The notes under the pieces: model-generated
Database searches by the model: none
The model's input: only the letters and a program-made list of their open reading frames with translations
What the model was told of the DNA's origin: nothing
In this document: piece by piece, positions 6,017-8,625 of the stretch
Numbering within the stretch: position 1 is the stretch's first letter
How the letters are laid out: each line of letters opens with the position of its first letter
Assembly: GCA_937897245.1 (NCBI GenBank)
Contig: CALCBO010000255.1
Coordinates: 1-8,625 of the forward strand
DNA length: 8,625 nt
Direction: 5' to 3'
Source: an uncultured Caryophanales bacterium
Lineage (GTDB): Bacteria; Bacillota_I; Bacilli_A; RF39; UBA660
Made by a program: the position numbers and the translations under genes

Positions 6017-6930
6017 ATATACAAATTATTATCAGCTAATTCTACCTCTCTATCAACTTTAAAATTAGTTAAATAATAATCTATTTCACTATAATCAACC
6101 ATATCAAATATTTCAATTCCATACTGATTATAAATATCTATTAAATCAATGATATCTTCTTCAGTCATTTCTTTTCTATTAATTAAAAAAATAATTCTAC
6201 AATCTCTATTACTAATATACTTTTTAATTAAATCAATATTTGAATTAATATCAATAACTAAATAAGAAGTTATTCTTTCTCTTTCTTCAAAAAAAGTCTC
6301 AGGAAATTCTTTTTTTGATGTACCAGAAATACGTTCTCTTTGTAACTTCAATTTAACATCACGAGTATAAGGCCAATTAAAAGCATTAAACAATTTACAA
6401 ATACTTTCATTTAAGCAAATTCTTGATGTAAAACGAAATATTGGATTAGGAAGACTTAATACATGTGTTAGTGGATCATCTAAATCAATTAATTTAATAT
6501 TACCATCCTGTAAGATAACATTATCCAAATGATAATCTTCTGGATATATACAATTATCAGCTAATTCAGTATGAGCATCTATTAGTTGATAACTAACTTC
6601 TTTCTTCAAATTATAATCACTACCAGAAAGATTAGTTAAAGTAATTCCATCATAATAAGGAATTCTAATTCCCCCAATATTACCATCTATTACTAAATAA
6701 TCATCTGGTAGAGTTGTTATTTTTAACTTTTTGTTTTTCTTTTGAAATCGCTTAATTCTATTTTTTATAAGTGGTATAGCTGGATTAGGAATTCTTTTAC
6801 CACCATAATATTTAACTGTAGGATGATATACTTTATAAGCAGTATCATCATTCACCTTATAAACAGCTCCAAATAATCCTGAACCTACCTTTTCTAAGTC
6901 ATTTAATTCCAAAGAATTAATTCTTATCAT
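6007..6930 (-). CDS. Protein-kinase-fold protein with a C-terminal alpha/beta module of unknown role
   Basis: The first half (about 1-155) is a compact kinase-like domain: glycine loop GSGLFGAVY at 16-24, candidate ATP lysine K33 (AYKV), catalytic-loop equivalent D132-x4-N137 in EDYHLDN, and metal-binding Asp D149 in LIDLDD, the DFG position. The catalytic loop resembles aminoglycoside- and choline-type kinases more than the HRDLKPEN of Ser/Thr kinases. All three core residues are present, so it may be active; no alpha-C glutamate is obvious. Residues 160-215 lack a typical C-lobe. Residues 222-290 alternate strands and helices (SYLVIDI, RIIFLIN, IEIFDMV), suggesting a Rossmann-like module that I cannot name. 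No membrane segment is seen. The substrate is unknown. The ATG at 6930 is preceded by GAGGGGAT at a rather long distance, and a 7-codon reading frame overlaps the start. It is monocistronic and divergent from pyk. Confidence 0.8.
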   Translation of the reverse strand: MIRINSLELNDLEKVGSGLFGAVYKVNDDTAYKVYHPTVKYYGGKRIPNPAIPLIKNRIKRFQKKNKKLKITTLPDDYLVIDGNIGGIRIPYYDGITLTNLSGSDYNLKKEVSYQLIDAHTELADNCIYPEDYHLDNVILQDGNIKLIDLDDPLTHVLSLPNPIFRFTSRICLNESICKLFNAFNWPYTRDVKLKLQRERISGTSKKEFPETFFEERERITSYLVIDINSNIDLIKKYISNRDCRIIFLINRKEMTEEDIIDLIDIYNQYGIEIFDMVDYSEIDYYLTNFKVDREVELADNNLYIKK

Positions 6931-6963
6931 AATATCTCATATCCCCTCTTTAAAAGTACAGAT

Positions 6964-6992
6964 ATTATACCATATTTTACTGTTTTTGTACA
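6964..6992 (-). promoter_or_regulatory. Promoter of the kinase-like gene
   Basis: On the minus strand, -35 TGTACA (6992-6987, 4 of 6), a 17-bp spacer and a perfect -10 TATAAT (6969-6964) are seen, the latter extended by TGG immediately upstream. Start near 6957 gives a leader of about 27 nt. The -35 is 7 bp from the -35 of the divergent pyk promoter. Confidence 0.75.
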
Positions 6993-6999
6993 TAAAAAA

Positions 7000-7029
7000 T
7001 TGACCATATCAATAGAAATGTTGTAAAAT
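7000..7029 (+). promoter_or_regulatory. pyk promoter
   Basis: -35 TTGACC (7000-7005, 5 of 6), an 18-bp spacer and -10 TAAAAT (7024-7029, 5 of 6) are followed by a leader of about 21 nt. An inverted repeat ATTGA-N5-TCAAT (6999-7013) covers the -35 and could be an operator. No CcpA-type cre site is visible. Confidence 0.72.
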
Positions 7030-7056
7030 AAAGGTACAAGATATGGAGGTTTTTCT

Positions 7057-8460
7057 ATGAAAAAAACAAAAATAATATGTAGTATAGGACCAGCTAGTGA
7101 TAATGTTGAAGTAATGGAACAATTAGTATTAAATGGTATGAATTGTGCTAGAATAAATTTATCACATGCTACTGAAGAAGGAGCTATTAATACAATATCT
7201 GTTGTTAGACAAGTTCAAAATAAAACAGGTAATCCTGTTGCGATAATGTATGATACTAAAGGACCAGAATTTAGGACAGGTAAATTCTATGAAGGTGGAG
7301 TATTCTTAAATACTGGAGATACTATTAAAATGGTTAAAGATGATATTATTGGAAATAAAGAATCATTTAGTGTAAATCATCCTGAAGCCATAGATTTAAT
7401 AGAAGTAGGTCATAAAGTATTAGTAGATAATGCATTATTAGAATTAGATGTAATTGAAAAACATGAAAACTATATAATTCTAAAAGCCAATAATACTGGA
7501 AAAATAGAAAGTCATAAGACTTTAAATGTTCCTGGAGTTGATTTAAATCTTCCTTTTATTAGTGATAAGGATCGGCATGATATAGAATTCGCAGCTACTC
7601 ATTCTTGTGATTATCTTGCTTTATCATTTGTAAATTGCAGGGACGATGTCAGAAAAGCTCGTGAAATAATAGAAGAAAGTGGTGGAGATGCTAGAATTAT
7701 CTCTAAAATTGAAAGTCAAACAGGAATAGATAATATAGATTCTATAATTGCTGAAAGTGATGGAATAATGATTGCGAGAGGTGATTTAGGAGTAGAAGTA
7801 CCAATGGAAGAATTACCAGTACTTCAAAAGACAATAATTCAAAAATGTCGAGAAAATGGTAAATTCGCAATTGTTGCTACTGAAATGTTAGCTTCAATGT
7901 ATACTAGTCCTAGACCAACTAGAGCTGAAGTATCAGATATAGCTAATGCTGTAATAGATGGAACTGATTGTGTTATGTTATCTGGTGAAACAACTATTGG
8001 AAAATACCCAGTACAAGCTGTTAAAATAATGAGTCGCATCTGTGAACATGTAGAGTCAACCATAGATTATACTAAACATACTGCATATAAAAGAAAAATA
8101 GGTGTTTCAGATACTATTGCTAAACTAGTAGTAGATGCAGTTGAATATGATGATATTAAATTAATTGTTACTACTACCATGACTGGTTTTACAGCTAGAA
8201 AGATAAGTAATTTAAGACCAAACTCTATGATTTTAGCTTGTTGTCCATCAAGTCATATAGCTGAAAAAGTAGCCCTTAATTTTGGTGTTAGACCAATAGT
8301 AACAGAAATATTTGATAGTACTGATGAAATGGTAGAATACGCTAAAAATGTTGCTAGAAAAGTATTTAATCTTCAAACAGGAGATTTAATAGTAGTAACT
8401 GGAGGTTTCCCATTAGGACAAACTCGTACTACAAACTATATAAGAATAGTAGAAGTATAA
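7057..8460 (+). CDS. pyk: Pyruvate kinase
   Basis: Last step of glycolysis: phosphoenolpyruvate + ADP to pyruvate + ATP, in the cytoplasm, as a tetramer in this family. The TIM barrel begins with KTKIICSIGPAS and R32/N34/S36 (ARINLSH). The K+/active-site segment DTKGPEFRTG (66-75) has E71 at the position that marks K+-dependent enzymes. The lysine K217 (SKIE) and metal ligands E219 and D243 (ARGDLG) are present. The B domain is at about 76-165. The C-terminal domain has a phosphate-binding loop TTMTGFTAR, where fructose 1,6-bisphosphate binds in allosteric members, and ends GGFPLGQTRTTNYIRI. At 467 aa it lacks the extra C-terminal PEP-utiliser-like domain found in Bacillus (about 585 aa), a length closer to E. 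coli PykF. SD GGAGGT (7045-7050) is 6 nt before the ATG. It is monocistronic, with its own promoter and terminator. Confidence 0.97.
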   Translation: MKKTKIICSIGPASDNVEVMEQLVLNGMNCARINLSHATEEGAINTISVVRQVQNKTGNPVAIMYDTKGPEFRTGKFYEGGVFLNTGDTIKMVKDDIIGNKESFSVNHPEAIDLIEVGHKVLVDNALLELDVIEKHENYIILKANNTGKIESHKTLNVPGVDLNLPFISDKDRHDIEFAATHSCDYLALSFVNCRDDVRKAREIIEESGGDARIISKIESQTGIDNIDSIIAESDGIMIARGDLGVEVPMEELPVLQKTIIQKCRENGKFAIVATEMLASMYTSPRPTRAEVSDIANAVIDGTDCVMLSGETTIGKYPVQAVKIMSRICEHVESTIDYTKHTAYKRKIGVSDTIAKLVVDAVEYDDIKLIVTTTMTGFTARKISNLRPNSMILACCPSSHIAEKVALNFGVRPIVTEIFDSTDEMVEYAKNVARKVFNLQTGDLIVVTGGFPLGQTRTTNYIRIVEV

Positions 8461-8462
8461 CT

Positions 8463-8486
8463 AGAGTATCAAGTATACTCTTTTTT
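8463..8486 (+). terminator. Rho-independent terminator of pyk
   Basis: A perfect 7-bp stem AGAGTAT/ATACTCT (8463-8469 and 8475-8481) with a 5-nt loop is followed by a T run to 8486. It begins three bases after the pyk stop codon. Confidence 0.85.
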
Positions 8487-8521
8487 CTTTACACTATAAT
8501 AATAATTAGTATTATAAATAC

Positions 8522-8551
8522 TTGCATATCATATACCACAAATTATATAAT
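8522..8551 (+). promoter_or_regulatory. Likely promoter of the right-edge gene
   Basis: -10 TATAAT (8546-8551) lies 18 bp after TTGCAT (8522-8527), a weak -35 sharing the TTG. The surrounding sequence is nearly all A and T, and a second TATAAT at 8551-8556 overlaps it, so the exact register is uncertain. Confidence 0.5.
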
Positions 8552-8582
8552 ATAATTAGAAGATAAAATATGGAGTGTAGTT

Positions 8583-8625
8583 ATGAAAAATAGGAAAAAA
8601 AGATATTTAATTGTACTTGCGACTG
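8583..8625 (+). CDS. Start of a probable membrane or exported protein (partial, 14 codons)
   Basis: The ATG at 8583 follows GGAGTG (8572-8577) at a normal distance. The visible peptide MKNRKKRYLIVLAT has a strongly basic N-terminus leading into a hydrophobic stretch, as in a signal peptide or a first membrane segment. The window ends in codon 15, so neither family nor function can be given. Confidence 0.6.
   Translation, partial: MKNRKKRYLIVLAT

Noticed and set aside
7839..8063. 74-aa open frame on the minus strand within pyk
   Set aside because: It lies fully inside the highly conserved pyk coding region on the opposite strand, with no Shine-Dalgarno or promoter, and its sequence is the antisense shadow of the catalytic domain.

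Overview
The window is AT-rich DNA (about 30% G+C by eye) from a low-G+C Gram-positive bacterium, most likely a member of the Bacilli or a related lineage such as the Erysipelotrichales or uncultured gut clades. The signs are a LexA of Bacillus-like length and motifs, a Bacillus-type SOS box, strong GGAGG/AGGTGAT ribosome binding sites, and the order polA-mutM seen in Bacilli. Every Trp codon in the genes is TGG and tcdA ends in TGA, so TGA is a stop here and the Mycoplasma code does not apply. A finer taxonomic call is not supported.

Layout. (1) 54-1605 (+): an extended -10 promoter drives an unrecognised 271-aa protein that overlaps by 23 nt with tcdA, the E1-like enzyme that cyclises t6A in tRNA. 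A bidirectional terminator separates this pair from lexA. (2) 1604-2350: lexA (-) and a 49-residue single-pass membrane protein (+) diverge from a compact region holding two promoters and two LexA operators. One operator fits inside the -35/-10 spacer of the small gene; the other overlaps the lexA -35. This matches the arrangement of lexA and the division inhibitor yneA in Bacillus, although the small protein is shorter than YneA and lacks a LysM domain. (3) 2512-5986 (+): polA (DNA polymerase I with a degenerate proofreading domain) and mutM (8-oxoguanine glycosylase) are tightly spaced. They lie downstream of the SOS gene with no terminator in between, so part of their transcription may be damage-inducible. 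(4) 6007-7060: a protein-kinase-fold gene with an unfamiliar C-terminal alpha/beta module (-) faces mutM across a second bidirectional terminator. It diverges from pyk through back-to-back promoters. (5) 7057-8486 (+): pyk (pyruvate kinase), followed by its own terminator. (6) The first 14 codons of a probable membrane or exported protein run off the right edge.

Together the centre of the window looks like a DNA-damage and repair locus: the SOS repressor, an SOS-induced membrane peptide, gap-filling polymerase I and an oxidised-base glycosylase. It is flanked by tRNA modification and central metabolism. No mobile element, CRISPR array, tRNA or rRNA was seen. The least explained items are the 271-aa protein, the SOS membrane peptide and the kinase-like protein.
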